Assembly: GCA_023428695.1 (NCBI GenBank)
Contig: JAEYWY010000031.1
Coordinates: 108,761 to 172,760 of the forward strand
DNA: 64,000 bases
Direction of reading: 5' to 3'
Source: Bacteroidota bacterium
Lineage (GTDB): Bacteria > Bacteroidota > Bacteroidia > Cytophagales > Cyclobacteriaceae
The position numbers and the translations under genes are program-made. The notes beneath the pieces were generated by a model. That model was given only the letters and a program-made list of their open reading frames with translations. It made no database searches and was not told the DNA's origin. Of this stretch, positions 9,149 to 18,915 are shown piece by piece. Within the stretch, counting starts at the first letter, position 1. Every line of letters begins with the position of its first letter.

Positions 9149-9487
9149 TCAGTGAAGTTTGTCGCGCATCTCGGCAAGAAATCCGCGAACCCTTTTCAAT
9201 GACTCGATCAAATCCATTTTATCACGAACAGCCTGGCTGTCGTTCCGGAGCATTTCCTTAGCTCCCTGAAGGGTGAAACCCTTTTCCTTTACGAGGTGAT
9301 AAATCGTCTTTACATTTTCGATATCCTCCCGTGTAAACTGGCGATTCCCTTTTCTGTTTTTCTTGGGTTTGATGATGTCGAATTCCGATTCCCAGAAGCG
9401 GATGAGGGACGGGGCAACGTTGAAAATTTCGGCTACTTCTCCTATAGAGTAGTAGAGTTTTTCGATTTCCTTTTCCTTGTACGCCAT
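9149..9487 (-). CDS. MerR-family transcriptional regulator
   Basis: The 112-residue protein begins MAYKEKEIEKLYYSIGEVAE and has a MerR winged-helix: YSIGEVAEIFNV, then SLIRFWESEFDIIKPKKN and the wing GNRQFTREDIENVKTIYHLV. A short coiled tail follows (GAKEMLRN...). No C-terminal ligand domain or metal-binding cysteines are present, so it belongs to the short effector-less group common in Bacteroidota. The start at 9487 leaves one base after the CapA-like gene's stop. An upstream in-frame ATG at 9499 would overlap that gene. Its place before dprA suggests cotranscription, not necessarily regulation of dprA. Confidence 0.87.
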   Translation of the reverse strand: MAYKEKEIEKLYYSIGEVAEIFNVAPSLIRFWESEFDIIKPKKNRKGNRQFTREDIENVKTIYHLVKEKGFTLQGAKEMLRNDSQAVRDKMDLIESLKRVRGFLAEMRDKLH

Positions 9488-9488
9488 G

Positions 9489-10601
9489 TTAATTAGCAAG
9501 GTAAGTAATTAAACCATTATCATCAATGTGCACTGGTGATTCGGGAAAATCTTTTTTTGACAATTCCTGGATTTTTCGAATAACCTGTCTGTTCGGATCA
9601 ATTTGCACCCCGCGTACGTACGTTTGCGTCGTCGCGGTAATCTCTGCCTTTAAAAAATATCCCGACCGATCGGTAAAAACTTTGATAATCGGGGCCCATC
9701 CATTCACTCCGGAGATGCTTATTCCCCTGTATGTACAAAAGTTGCCGAGGCTGTACGCGATAAACCGGTTATTGTACACCTCAACGCCACGGGTGACGTG
9801 CGGGCCGTGCCCAAAAACAATGTCCGCGCCCACGTCGATCAGCGTGTGTGAGAATTTGTAGACGTCACCGCGATTTTCGCCGTAAAACATTTCCTGGGTC
9901 CGTGGTACATTCTCGAACTTTGCGCCTTCTGCACCTCCGTGAAATGACACGATCACTATATCAACCAGTGAGTCAAGCGAAGAAACGAGTTGTTTCGCGC
10001 CTTCAAGATCGTTGAGGGGGACACAGTTGCTGTTTGGTGCGAATGCCACCATCCCGTACCGTATTCCGTCCTTTTCAAAAATGGTTGTCTTCTGGCTAAG
10101 CTGGCCTGCGTGAAGGATGCCGGCGCGTTCAAGTGTCGCCATCGTACTTTTCCGCCCGATATCGCCCATATCGCCGGCGTGATTATTTGCAAGACTCACC
10201 ATATCGAAACCCGATGACACCAGATTCTCGACGTAGCTCACCGGTGAACGAAACGCATAACATACTTTCGGATCCTTGCAACTCTTCGGCGTTCCGCCTT
10301 CGTCCAGCAAAACCCCTTCGAGATTTCCGAACGTAAGGTCGGCATCACGCAGAACGTGCTCCACGCCTCTCATAAGAAATCGCCCGTTGTCGGGAGGTAA
10401 TCTGTCTTCCGGGTAGTTCGTCCCCATCATGATGTCACCGACACCGATGACGGTGACTGTGTCGGGCATCCGTTGTAACTGCAGGGAGTCAGTGGTCTGT
10501 AAGGCCAGTGAATCGCCGGTCTGATTAATGAGTGAATCAATTTGCTGTGAGAAAACAGAATTGGACCAAACGAGCAGAACAGCCAGAATTAACAAACGCA
10601 T
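9489..10601 (-). CDS. CapA-family (poly-gamma-glutamate biosynthesis-like) metallophosphoesterase-fold protein
   Basis: The 370-residue protein starts at the ATG at 10601, chosen because it opens a signal peptide (MRLLILAVLLVWSNSVFSQ). The CapA domain follows: VIGVGDIMMGTNYP with metal-binding Asp, FGNLEGVL, SLANNHAGDMG, IVSFHGGAE and FGHGPHVTRGVEVY, ending with IAYSLGNF. These Asp/Asn/His motifs match the calcineurin-like fold of the CapA/PgsA group. No capsule synthetase (CapB/CapC) is nearby, so a role in poly-glutamate synthesis should not be assumed. The product is probably periplasmic or membrane-associated. A longer frame to 10664 lacks a signal. Confidence 0.87.
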   Translation of the reverse strand: MRLLILAVLLVWSNSVFSQQIDSLINQTGDSLALQTTDSLQLQRMPDTVTVIGVGDIMMGTNYPEDRLPPDNGRFLMRGVEHVLRDADLTFGNLEGVLLDEGGTPKSCKDPKVCYAFRSPVSYVENLVSSGFDMVSLANNHAGDMGDIGRKSTMATLERAGILHAGQLSQKTTIFEKDGIRYGMVAFAPNSNCVPLNDLEGAKQLVSSLDSLVDIVIVSFHGGAEGAKFENVPRTQEMFYGENRGDVYKFSHTLIDVGADIVFGHGPHVTRGVEVYNNRFIAYSLGNFCTYRGISISGVNGWAPIIKVFTDRSGYFLKAEITATTQTYVRGVQIDPNRQVIRKIQELSKKDFPESPVHIDDNGLITYLAN

Positions 10602-10778
10602 ATTGAGACAAATAAAAGGAGATTTCAGAAAGCGAAAAAGCAAAACCGGCGACGAATCCGACATGCCGGAGAATATCCGGAATACCTGGCCCTCGGAGTC
10701 GCCGAAAGCAGTAATCGTTAGCGTAATTTCAATAATATGGCTGTTTGAAGAAAAGAGTAAAAATTATCAGATTCCCTG

Positions 10779-10808
10779 CTTGATCCTGTTTGCAAGCTTT
10801 TAATTTTG
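10779..10808 (+). promoter_or_regulatory. Probable promoter of the alaS operon
   Basis: A -7 element TAATTTTG (10801-10808) matches the Bacteroidota consensus TAnnTTTG. A TTG-containing -33 box (CTTG, 10779-10782) lies 18 bases upstream. Transcription would start near 10814, leaving a leader of about 65 bases before alaS. Confidence 0.5.
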
Positions 10809-10879
10809 TGCCTTGCTGAAATTTTATCAGTTGTAAAACATTACAGATCATATAGTTAGATTTAAACGCGCATCGTCAG

Positions 10880-13495
10880 ATGATGGACTCGGGTTCGATA
10901 AGACAAAAGTTTCTGGATTTTTTTAAGAGCAAGGAGCACACCATTGTGCCTTCGGCTCCGCTCGTGCTGAAGAACGATCCCACATTGCTTTTTACCAATT
11001 CGGGTATGGTTCAGTTCAAGGACTATTTTCTCGGAAATGGTACGCCGCCTTCTCCGCGCGTCGCCGATACGCAAAAGTGCCTTCGTGTGAGTGGCAAGCA
11101 CAATGACCTCGAAGAAGTGGGCATCGATACCTACCATCATACGATGTTCGAAATGCTTGGCAACTGGTCGTTCGGAAACTACTTCAAGAAAGAAGCGATT
11201 GCCTGGGCCTGGGAACTGCTCACCGATATTTACGATCTGCCGAAAGATCGCCTGTACGTTACTGTATTTGGCGGTGACAAGGAGGAGAACCTTCCGGTGG
11301 ATCAGGAGGCATACGATCACTGGAAGGAAATCATTGCTGAAGACCGGATTCTTTACGGTATTAAAAAAGACAACTTCTGGGAGATGGGCGAGACTGGTCC
11401 CTGTGGGCCGTGTTCAGAGATACACATCGACCTTAGATCCGACGAAGAAATAAAGAAACTTCCAGGCAAGGAGCTTGTCAATCAAAGTCACCCGCAGGTG
11501 ATTGAGATATGGAATCTTGTCTTCATGGAATTTAACCGCAAGGCGGATCGCAGCCTCGAAAAATTGCCGGCGCAGCATGTCGACACAGGGATGGGGTTCG
11601 AACGCCTCTGCATGGCAATTCAAAAGAAGACATCGAACTATGATACCGATGTTTTCTCACCTCTGATCAACTTCATCGAACAGGCAGCCAACGTTCGTTA
11701 CAAGGCGGATGAAAAAACCGACATCGCCATGCGCGTTATGGCTGATCATGTTCGCGCTGTTGCATTTGCTATCGCGGATGGGCAGTTGCCATCAAATACA
11801 GGTGCAGGATACGTGATACGCCGCATACTCAGGCGTGGCGTGCGTTACGGTTTTACTTTTTTGAATTTCCGTGAACCGTTTATGCACAAGCTGGTCCCGG
11901 TGCTCGGGAATCAACTCAGGAATGTCTTCCCTGAACTCGAGAGTCAGAAGGACTATGTCAGCCGTGTTATCTTCGAAGAGGAAGCTGCGTTTCTCCGGAC
12001 ACTCGAAAAAGGACTAAAACGAATTGAAGCAATACAGGCTGACCTGAAAGGCAACGTAATATCGGGTGCGCTGGCGTTTGAGTTGTACGACACGTATGGA
12101 TTTCCGCTTGACCTCACTTCGCTGATTGCGCGTGAGCACGGCATCTCTGTCGATGAGGAAGGCTTCAAAACCGAAATGGAAAAACAAAAGTCGCGATCGA
12201 AGGCAGATGCAGCGAAGGAGACCGGCGACTGGATTTCAGTACGTAAGGATATGAAGTCTGTCTTCGTGGGATATGACCAAACGGAGGCTGATGTGCGAAT
12301 CATCAAATATCGTCGCATCAAACAAAAGAACCGCGAGTTGTTTCAACTTGTCTTTGACAACACGCCTTTCTACGCAGAAAGCGGTGGGCAGGTAGGAGAT
12401 GCCGGCTATATTGAGAATGCCAATGAGAAAATAAACATCGTAGATACGCGAAAAGAAAACGAACTCATCGTACATTTTTGCGACCAACTGCCCGATTCAC
12501 TGGAGGCCGAATTCCACGCCGTGGTAAATCCGGGTAAACGTCAGCTGACGAAGAACAACCACTCTGCAACGCACTTGTTACACGCTGCGTTGCGCCAGGT
12601 ACTGGGCAAACACGTCGAACAAAAGGGTTCACTCGTAAATGACAAGATACTTCGTTTTGACTTCTCGCACTTTGCAGCCATGACGCCGGAGGAAATCGAA
12701 CGTGTGGAGGAAATTGTGAACGAAAGGATCCGCGAGAATATCCAGCTTGACGAAAAACGCGAAGTGCCTATTGCAGAAGCAAAACAACTCGGTGCCATGG
12801 CGTTGTTTGGTGAAAAGTATGGTGACTTTGTACGCGTTATTACCTTTGATCCGAATTTCTCCGTTGAACTTTGCGGCGGAACTCACGTCAGTTCAACGGG
12901 CCAGATAGGACTGTTTAAGATTTTGTCTGAAAGTTCGGTCGCGGCAGGGGTGAGACGCGTTGAGGCTATCACGGCAGTTGCAGCCGAACAATACGTACGC
13001 GAAGAACTTCACGTATTGCACCAGTTGCGTCAGATGTTCCGTAATCCGAAAGACATTCTTGCTGCAGGCAAACAACTTGTCGAAGAAAAACATCAGCTCG
13101 AGAAAAAACTCGAGGCGCTTCAGCAGGAGCAGGCCAATGCGCTGAAAGATGAACTCGCAAAAAAGGCCGTGCGCAACAATGGGTACAGTCTCATCATTGA
13201 AAAGGTTAGCGTTCCCAACGCCGATGTGCTGAAGAACATTGCGTATGCGTTACGAAATCAGTTTGATGATCTGCTGCTGATCCTGGCTGCCGACGTTGGC
13301 AACAAACCACAGGTGGCTGTAATGATAGGAGAGGAACTCGCCAAAACAAACAAGTACCACGCCGGTAACATGGTGAAGGAACTTGCACGCGAGATCGAAG
13401 GTGGTGGCGGTGGACAACCGTTCTTTGCAACTGCCGGCGGAAAAAATCTGAATGGCCTTGATGCCGTAATCGAAAAGGCTAAGAAACTCATTTAA
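10880..13495 (+). CDS. alaS: Alanyl-tRNA synthetase
   Basis: AlaRS charges tRNA-Ala and edits misacylated tRNA in the cytoplasm. The 871-residue length is normal for the family. The class II catalytic core occupies the first ~240 residues (IRQKFLDFFKSKEHT, LLFTNSGMVQFKDYFLG, FEMLGNWSFGNYFKKEAI, GETGPCGPCSEIH). The editing domain has NHSATHLLHAAL near residue 558 and CGGTHV near 664, which hold the zinc ligands. The C-terminal DHHA1 region contains GGGGGQPFFATAGG. Two adjacent ATG codons open the frame. It is the first gene of a plus-strand operon and gatB follows after 2 bases. Confidence 0.98.
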   Translation: MMDSGSIRQKFLDFFKSKEHTIVPSAPLVLKNDPTLLFTNSGMVQFKDYFLGNGTPPSPRVADTQKCLRVSGKHNDLEEVGIDTYHHTMFEMLGNWSFGNYFKKEAIAWAWELLTDIYDLPKDRLYVTVFGGDKEENLPVDQEAYDHWKEIIAEDRILYGIKKDNFWEMGETGPCGPCSEIHIDLRSDEEIKKLPGKELVNQSHPQVIEIWNLVFMEFNRKADRSLEKLPAQHVDTGMGFERLCMAIQKKTSNYDTDVFSPLINFIEQAANVRYKADEKTDIAMRVMADHVRAVAFAIADGQLPSNTGAGYVIRRILRRGVRYGFTFLNFREPFMHKLVPVLGNQLRNVFPELESQKDYVSRVIFEEEAAFLRTLEKGLKRIEAIQADLKGNVISGALAFELYDTYGFPLDLTSLIAREHGISVDEEGFKTEMEKQKSRSKADAAKETGDWISVRKDMKSVFVGYDQTEADVRIIKYRRIKQKNRELFQLVFDNTPFYAESGGQVGDAGYIENANEKINIVDTRKENELIVHFCDQLPDSLEAEFHAVVNPGKRQLTKNNHSATHLLHAALRQVLGKHVEQKGSLVNDKILRFDFSHFAAMTPEEIERVEEIVNERIRENIQLDEKREVPIAEAKQLGAMALFGEKYGDFVRVITFDPNFSVELCGGTHVSSTGQIGLFKILSESSVAAGVRRVEAITAVAAEQYVREELHVLHQLRQMFRNPKDILAAGKQLVEEKHQLEKKLEALQQEQANALKDELAKKAVRNNGYSLIIEKVSVPNADVLKNIAYALRNQFDDLLLILAADVGNKPQVAVMIGEELAKTNKYHAGNMVKELAREIEGGGGGQPFFATAGGKNLNGLDAVIEKAKKLI

Positions 13496-13497
13496 CG

Positions 13498-14964
13498 ATG
13501 GCCATGCCCGATAAGTCGGTACGTAGCAAGTATACAGTTGTTATTGGACTCGAAGTTCATGCCCAGCTACTTACGGCCAGTAAGATATACGCACCGGATG
13601 CAAATTCTTTTGGCGGCGAACCGAATACCAATGTGAGTGTAATCACATTGGGTCATCCGGGTACGCTACCCAAGCTAAACCGGAAGGTGGCTGAGTTAGC
13701 GATTCGCATGGGACTTGCATGTGGCTGTGAAATCAGCCGTTTTAATATTTTCGATCGCAAGAATTATTTCTATCCGGATCTCCCTAAAGGATACCAGCTG
13801 ACGCAGGATAGAACACCAATTTGTAAAGGTGGTACCATTCCGATCACAACCTCAGAAGGGCAACGCAGTATCACATTGAATCGCATTCACATTGAAGAGG
13901 ATGCGGGTAAGTCAATCCATTTACCCGAGGAGTCCGACACACTGGTTGATTTCAATCGTGCAGGCGTTCCGTTAATCGAAATCGTAACTGAACCGGCAAT
14001 TCGTTCATCTGAAGAGGCCGCCGCGTGTCTTACTGAAATCCGTCGACTGGTAAGATATCTTGAAATTTGCGACGGCAATATGGAAGAAGGCTCGTTGCGT
14101 TGTGACGCCAACGTATCCGTGATGCTGAATGATGCCACGCAGCTTGGTAAAAAGGTAGAGATCAAAAACATGAACTCTATCCGCAATGTGCAGCGCGCGA
14201 TTGATTACGAAGCCGAACGGCAGATTGCGTTGATAGAATCGGGCCACGCTGTCGTTTCCGAAACGCGGACTTTCAATGCCGACGATGGCAAAACCTACGG
14301 CATGCGAACGAAGGAAGAGCTTAATGACTATCGGTACTTTCCTGACCCTGACCTGAGTCCGATGATAGTATCGGAGCAATGGCTCGCCGAAATTCGCGAC
14401 TCAATGCCCCAGCTTCCCCGTGAACTTTTTGCTAAATTCATGGATGTGTATGGTTTGCCGGAGTATGACGCACAAGTTCTTACAGATAATCGGGATATTG
14501 CCTTGTATTTTGAGGAGCTTTGTAGTCATACCAATAACTACAAGGCCGCGTCCAACTGGACGATGGGCCCGGTGAAGTCGATAGTCAATGAAACGGGGAA
14601 GAGTGCCGCTGAATTGCCGGTAAGACCGGCCGTGGTGGCTGAAATTATCTCGCTTATCGACGAGGGGAAAATCAGCCATGCTGCAGCTTCACAACGGATA
14701 TTTCCGGAGCTGCTTACGGGTCGGAATTCGTCACCGTATATGCTGGCTAAGGAACTTAACCTGATTCAGGAGCGTAATGAGGATACTATCCAGCCGGTCA
14801 TTGACCAGGTGATCCGGGAATTCCCGCTTAAGGTTGAGGAATTCAAGAATGGGAAGAAGGGAATTATTACTATGTTCATGGGGGAAGTGATGAAGCGAAC
14901 CAAAGGCAAAGCTGATCCCAAACTGGCCAACGAATTGCTTACACGAAAATTGAAAACGCTTTGA
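13498..14964 (+). CDS. gatB: Asp-tRNA(Asn)/Glu-tRNA(Gln) amidotransferase subunit B
   Basis: GatB is the tRNA-dependent kinase subunit of GatCAB, which converts Glu-tRNA-Gln (and Asp-tRNA-Asn) to the amide form. The 488-residue protein has the family N-terminus VVIGLEVHAQLLTASKIYA, the zinc/core region ALACGCEISRFNIFDRKNYFYPDLPKGYQ (seen in pieces here), and GVPLIEIVTEP. MNSIRNVQRAIDYEAERQI and DYRYFPDPDL follow. The C-terminal YqeY-like tail (about 350-488) is present. gatA and gatC are not in the window. It follows alaS by 2 bases, grouping two translation genes. Confidence 0.97.
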   Translation: MAMPDKSVRSKYTVVIGLEVHAQLLTASKIYAPDANSFGGEPNTNVSVITLGHPGTLPKLNRKVAELAIRMGLACGCEISRFNIFDRKNYFYPDLPKGYQLTQDRTPICKGGTIPITTSEGQRSITLNRIHIEEDAGKSIHLPEESDTLVDFNRAGVPLIEIVTEPAIRSSEEAAACLTEIRRLVRYLEICDGNMEEGSLRCDANVSVMLNDATQLGKKVEIKNMNSIRNVQRAIDYEAERQIALIESGHAVVSETRTFNADDGKTYGMRTKEELNDYRYFPDPDLSPMIVSEQWLAEIRDSMPQLPRELFAKFMDVYGLPEYDAQVLTDNRDIALYFEELCSHTNNYKAASNWTMGPVKSIVNETGKSAAELPVRPAVVAEIISLIDEGKISHAAASQRIFPELLTGRNSSPYMLAKELNLIQERNEDTIQPVIDQVIREFPLKVEEFKNGKKGIITMFMGEVMKRTKGKADPKLANELLTRKLKTL

Positions 14965-14981
14965 TATTAAAAACCATAAGG

Positions 14982-16160
14982 ATGAAGTTAAGAATTGAGC
15001 GAAAGTATTGGAACAGGCTGATTGCATTTGGATTTGTGCTGACGGTGTTCAGCATATCCTGTTCGTCGTCAACGCGCGAAGAGGCTGTAAAGACCGGCGA
15101 CTCATGGACGGTTACCGTGCGGGGGAAAGTTCACGCTCCCCAGAATGGAAAGATCATGATTCAGGAAATAAAGAACGGATCATTCGGCTGGCAGGATACA
15201 ATCAAGCTCGCGGCTGACGGAACGTATGCCAAGAAAGTCCGTCTATCCGCACCCGGCTACTACAAAATAAACTTTTACAACCGCCAGGCAGTTGATCTGA
15301 TTCTCCACAAGAACGACCTCGAGGTGAATGTTGCGGGCAATGATCCCAATGGGTTCGTTCAGATCAAAGGATCTCCGGAAATCGATCTGATCTACAAGGC
15401 GTCGGAAATTCTCCAGCAGGCTGAGAATGCGCCTGCAATCGCAAAACTTAATGAAGATTTTGCGAAAGCTGTTCAGGCAAAGAATGAGAACGAGATCCAC
15501 AGAATTCAGCAGGCGTATATGGACGAAATCAGAAAGACACACGATCAGGTCGCCGCTCTCCTTTTGGAACAACCTGCATCACTTGGTGTGATCAACTTCC
15601 TGCAAAACAATAACGTCATGGATCGCGATCGCTACCTCCACGTCTACATTGATGCAGCGAAGAAGGCGAAAGAGGCATGGCCCGAGTTAGATCAGACCAA
15701 AGAATTCGCGGGCGCCGTTGATCGAATGAAAGTCACAGCCGTGGGACAACCAGCTCCGGAAATTGCATTGCCTGATACAACGGGGCAGGTAGTGAAATTG
15801 TCGTCCATGAAAGGAAAATATGTCCTTGTGGATTTCTGGGCGAAGTGGTGCGGCCCTTGCCGTCAGGAAAATCCGAACGTCGTTCGCGCTTTTCACAAAT
15901 ACAAGGACAAAGGATTTACCGTGTTTGGTGTTTCTCTCGATCGTACGAAGGACGACTGGCTGCGTGCCATTCACGAAGATCAGTTGACATGGACCCATGT
16001 ATCGGACCTCAAATACTGGCAGTCGGAAGCAGCGAAAACGTATAACATTACCGGTATTCCTTTTTCACTCCTGCTCGATCCGAACGGTGTGATTATCGCA
16101 AAGAATCTTCGTGGTCCGGCGTTGGACAAGAAGCTCGCAGAAATATTCAGCAAGAATTAA
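14982..16160 (+). CDS. TlpA/ResA-like thioredoxin-fold lipoprotein with DUF4369-type N-terminus
   Basis: The 392-residue protein starts at 14982 (MKLRIERKYWNRLIAFGF). It has a lipoprotein signal ending FSISCSSS. An N-terminal domain of about 100 residues (VRGKVHAPQNGKIMIQEI, GYYKINFYNRQAVDLILHKN) resembles DUF4369. The C-terminal ~140 residues are thioredoxin-like: IALPDTTGQVVKLSSMKGKY, then DFWAKWCGPCRQENPNVV with the CxxC redox pair, and ITGIPFSLLLDPNG with the cis-Pro loop. Such proteins act as periplasmic disulfide reductants, for example in cytochrome maturation. The upstream TTG start at 14961 overlaps gatB and is unlikely. Confidence 0.9.
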   Translation: MKLRIERKYWNRLIAFGFVLTVFSISCSSSTREEAVKTGDSWTVTVRGKVHAPQNGKIMIQEIKNGSFGWQDTIKLAADGTYAKKVRLSAPGYYKINFYNRQAVDLILHKNDLEVNVAGNDPNGFVQIKGSPEIDLIYKASEILQQAENAPAIAKLNEDFAKAVQAKNENEIHRIQQAYMDEIRKTHDQVAALLLEQPASLGVINFLQNNNVMDRDRYLHVYIDAAKKAKEAWPELDQTKEFAGAVDRMKVTAVGQPAPEIALPDTTGQVVKLSSMKGKYVLVDFWAKWCGPCRQENPNVVRAFHKYKDKGFTVFGVSLDRTKDDWLRAIHEDQLTWTHVSDLKYWQSEAAKTYNITGIPFSLLLDPNGVIIAKNLRGPALDKKLAEIFSKN

Positions 16161-16161
16161 T

Positions 16162-16947
16162 ATGAAGTATGTTCCTGTAGTTGCGCTCGTGTTCGTTGCA
16201 CTGGCATGCGGAACGATGACGCAGGAAGGTAGTAACGCTGCCAGCAAACCCGGTTTTGAACTGAAATCGTTTCGGAAAACGTCTGATAATTGTACATCTC
16301 CCGACAGTTGTGCCGTGTTTGAAGTGTCAATCCCGGTTTTTTTCGGAATCGACAGCGTTGCATCACAGAAAATAAACAGGAACATCGAACTCGCTTTCTC
16401 TATGGGCGATCCGGACGCGATGGACAAGTCGCTTCAACAGATCGCTGACGAGTTCGTTCGCAATTACGACGACTTCACCGACGAAATGAATGAGTTCACA
16501 CAGGGCTGGTATTATGAAGGGACATCAAATGTTAATGTGTTGAACGATACATTGATAAGTTTGGCCCTGGAGGAAAGCTATTATACGGGCGGAGCGCATG
16601 GCGGTGGTGGAAAATATTTCCTCAATTTTGACCCGCGCACCGGCGAGATGTATCAGCTTGACGACTTCTTTATGGAAGGCTATGAACTTGCGCTGAACAC
16701 GGCTGGTGAGAAAGTGTTTCGAAAGGAACGCGAACTCGCAGAGACCGACGATTTGCAGGAGAATTACTTTGAATTTCCCGACAACAAGTTTCGGCTGAAT
16801 GACAATTTCGGATTCTCAAACAAGGGTATAACGTTCTATTTCAATAGTTATGAGATCGCGCCTTATGCCGCTGGTCCCACTGAGATATTTATTCCTTTTT
16901 CAGAGATCAGTAGCTGGCTCCGCAAAGAGCCAGCTACTGCACTTTAA
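16162..16947 (+). CDS. DUF3298 domain lipoprotein
   Basis: The 261-residue product begins MKYVPVVALVFVALACGTMT, a lipoprotein signal with Cys at 16. The C-terminal part fits DUF3298/RsiV-like domains: EESYYTGGAHGGGGKYFLNFD, TGEMYQLDDFF and the closing FYFNSYEIAPYAAGPTEIFI. These domains are cell-surface or periplasmic and resemble the sensor part of RsiV, a lysozyme-binding anti-sigma factor. There is no membrane anti-sigma part here. It starts one base after the TlpA-like gene, the last gene of the alaS run, and overlaps the convergent M56 gene by 4 bases. Confidence 0.83.
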   Translation: MKYVPVVALVFVALACGTMTQEGSNAASKPGFELKSFRKTSDNCTSPDSCAVFEVSIPVFFGIDSVASQKINRNIELAFSMGDPDAMDKSLQQIADEFVRNYDDFTDEMNEFTQGWYYEGTSNVNVLNDTLISLALEESYYTGGAHGGGGKYFLNFDPRTGEMYQLDDFFMEGYELALNTAGEKVFRKERELAETDDLQENYFEFPDNKFRLNDNFGFSNKGITFYFNSYEIAPYAAGPTEIFIPFSEISSWLRKEPATAL

Positions 16948-18554
16948 CATTTGTCTCCCTTCGGAGTAATGGCAGGTACAGGAAAAAAGATATCCCTGAA
17001 TTCACTTGTCTTGTTGATCAACGGAGCATTACCGAGGCTGAATACAACAGGCAGGACCAGCTTCTGACGAACCGCCTTTCCGTTTTGTTTGCCGGGAATC
17101 CACTTCGGTGAGTTGGTAATTACGCGTACAGCTTCCTGGTCGATAGATTCGTGCAAAGACTTTTTCACGCCCACATTGGTAACACTTCCATCCGGCTCTA
17201 CAATAAATTCGATGAACACTTTGCCCGATATGCCTTTTTTCCGGGCGTCTTCGGGGTAGGAGATTTCGCTGCCAACGAACTTGTAGAGTGCATCCATGCC
17301 TCCGGGAAACGAAGCGGATTCATCAACAATCGTATAGACATCATCCTGTCGGGAAAGGTCAATCATCTTCTTTGCGTTTTCATCAAATTCAAGAATCAGA
17401 TAACCCGCTACTTCATTGCTTTTGGAAGAATTCCGGATGACAACGCCGCTTTCCGAACTTCCGGTTACCGGCTCGCTACCGGTCTTGAATACTTCAACGG
17501 AGCCGGGCAGCCCGTACTTCGATTCGAGGTCGCGGATGGTCTGTTCTCCGGTGGCACCCATTTCAACAATGATATACTTTTTAAAAGGGTTGTTCTTGAC
17601 CAGAAAATCATACCGATCCTGAACATGCGGGGGCACGTTCAATGCCACGTGTGAATCCTGTGCAACCTCTGCAACTTCAGTCATCACTCCGTCACTGCAG
17701 GAAATTCCCACGAAGAAAACGGAGGCCCCAAGTGCCATCATCGCAAGCTTCCACGGTTTTGTTTTCAATTTTATTCGTCTCATCATTTGAATACGTTTTA
17801 AAGTGAGTGAATTGGAAAAGTGATTGGCGATCCTTAAGTCGGCCGACAAAAGCGCAACCCTTGCCAGAAGGCTGCAATATTCATTCAGCGATTCGTTTCT
17901 GACAGCTCGCGAATCTGCCTCGAACTCATGCAACTGAATGAATAGTTTTTTATAGAGGTATATCACCGGATTGAACCAGAAGAATACACCGACAACATTT
18001 ATCAGAAGTACGTCCATTGAATGATAGCGTTCCGCATGCACGCGCTCATGTGCGATGATTTGCCGCTTTTCGCTGATGTCTAATGCGGACGTGTTTCCAA
18101 TAATTACAAATCGGAAGAAAGAGAAGGGTGGGAGTGGCCTTTCTGTCTCCGCAATAAGAAGCCCGTCGCGTTCCTGGGGTTTTGTAATGCGGATTACTTT
18201 GATCAGGTGGTAAATGTTGAAAAGAAAACTGGTCAGGAATACCACTACACCGCCTGCGTATACCCAGATGATAAAGTCCAAAAAGGACCATTGCACTGTG
18301 GAGGCGGCTGTCATTGAAACTTCATTCAGTGTAAGCTCGGGTAACCATACCGTTGGCATGATCTGTCCCGTCGGATCCAGTGCGCCGGTGTTGAAACTGA
18401 TCAATGGAAAAACCAGTGAGCACATTACCGCCGACAACAAGACGATTCGTTTCATGGCGAAATCAGTTTCACGCGCAAACAGAATCTTGTACGCGAAAAG
18501 GAAGAGACACAAGCCAAGGTTCGCTTCCAGAAGGTAATTCAGATATGTACTCAT
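16944..18554 (-). CDS. BlaR1-like M56 membrane peptidase with C-terminal TonB domain
   Basis: The 536-residue protein has about four N-terminal membrane segments (residues 5-25, 36-54, 88-120 and ~185-205). A zinc-protease motif AHERVH (His169, Glu170, His173) sits before a further membrane helix, as in BlaR1/MecR1. No penicillin-binding sensor domain follows. Instead there is a periplasmic linker (SCSDGVMTEVAEVAQ) and a TonB C-terminal domain of about 90 residues (EISYPEDARKKGISGKVFIE, DGSVTNVGVKKSLH, SPKWIPGKQNGKAV). M56 proteins cleave a BlaI-type repressor after a signal, and the TonB part may sense or contact the outer membrane. It overlaps blaI by 4 bases and is translationally coupled to it. 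Confidence 0.9.
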   Translation of the reverse strand: MSTYLNYLLEANLGLCLFLFAYKILFARETDFAMKRIVLLSAVMCSLVFPLISFNTGALDPTGQIMPTVWLPELTLNEVSMTAASTVQWSFLDFIIWVYAGGVVVFLTSFLFNIYHLIKVIRITKPQERDGLLIAETERPLPPFSFFRFVIIGNTSALDISEKRQIIAHERVHAERYHSMDVLLINVVGVFFWFNPVIYLYKKLFIQLHEFEADSRAVRNESLNEYCSLLARVALLSADLRIANHFSNSLTLKRIQMMRRIKLKTKPWKLAMMALGASVFFVGISCSDGVMTEVAEVAQDSHVALNVPPHVQDRYDFLVKNNPFKKYIIVEMGATGEQTIRDLESKYGLPGSVEVFKTGSEPVTGSSESGVVIRNSSKSNEVAGYLILEFDENAKKMIDLSRQDDVYTIVDESASFPGGMDALYKFVGSEISYPEDARKKGISGKVFIEFIVEPDGSVTNVGVKKSLHESIDQEAVRVITNSPKWIPGKQNGKAVRQKLVLPVVFSLGNAPLINKTSEFRDIFFPVPAITPKGDKC

Positions 18555-18913
18555 TGCCGTTGCTTTTTGAGTTCTTCAAGCAGTTTCTCCATTTCGGCGA
18601 TGTCCATCTTGTTCTCGCGTGCGAAAAACGATACGAGATTATGAAACGAACCGTCGAAGTAGCCCTTGATAAGATTGTTGAGGTAGAACTTGGTGTACTT
18701 CTCACGCGGTATCAAAGGAAAATACTCATGAGTCTTCCCATAGGCGGTGTGATCAACAAAACCCTTTGTTTCAAGAATTCTTACAATTGTTGACACCGTG
18801 TTGTACGCCGGCTTTGGCTCAGGCATGCGTTCGATGATGTCCTTGACGAATCCCTTTCCAAGATCCCAAAGTATTTGCATCACCTGATCTTCGGCTTTTG
18901 TTAACTCCTTCAT
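18551..18913 (-). CDS. BlaI/MecI-family transcriptional repressor
   Basis: The 120-residue winged-helix protein begins MKELTKAEDQVMQILWDLGK, and its recognition part PAYNTVSTIVRILETKGFVD and wing (AYGKTHEYFPLI) are standard BlaI features. The C-terminal dimerisation helices (FARENKMDIAEMEKLLEELK) are complete. BlaI binds palindromic operators and is inactivated by the M56 protease encoded next. A long inverted repeat directly upstream (18916-18949) fits an autoregulatory operator. No beta-lactamase gene is present, so the regulon is probably envelope stress or another function. Confidence 0.93.
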   Translation of the reverse strand: MKELTKAEDQVMQILWDLGKGFVKDIIERMPEPKPAYNTVSTIVRILETKGFVDHTAYGKTHEYFPLIPREKYTKFYLNNLIKGYFDGSFHNLVSFFARENKMDIAEMEKLLEELKKQRQ

Positions 18914-18915
18914 CG

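Noticed and set aside
9489..10601. Capsule synthesis locus
   Set aside because: Only the CapA-like gene is present; CapB and CapC are absent.
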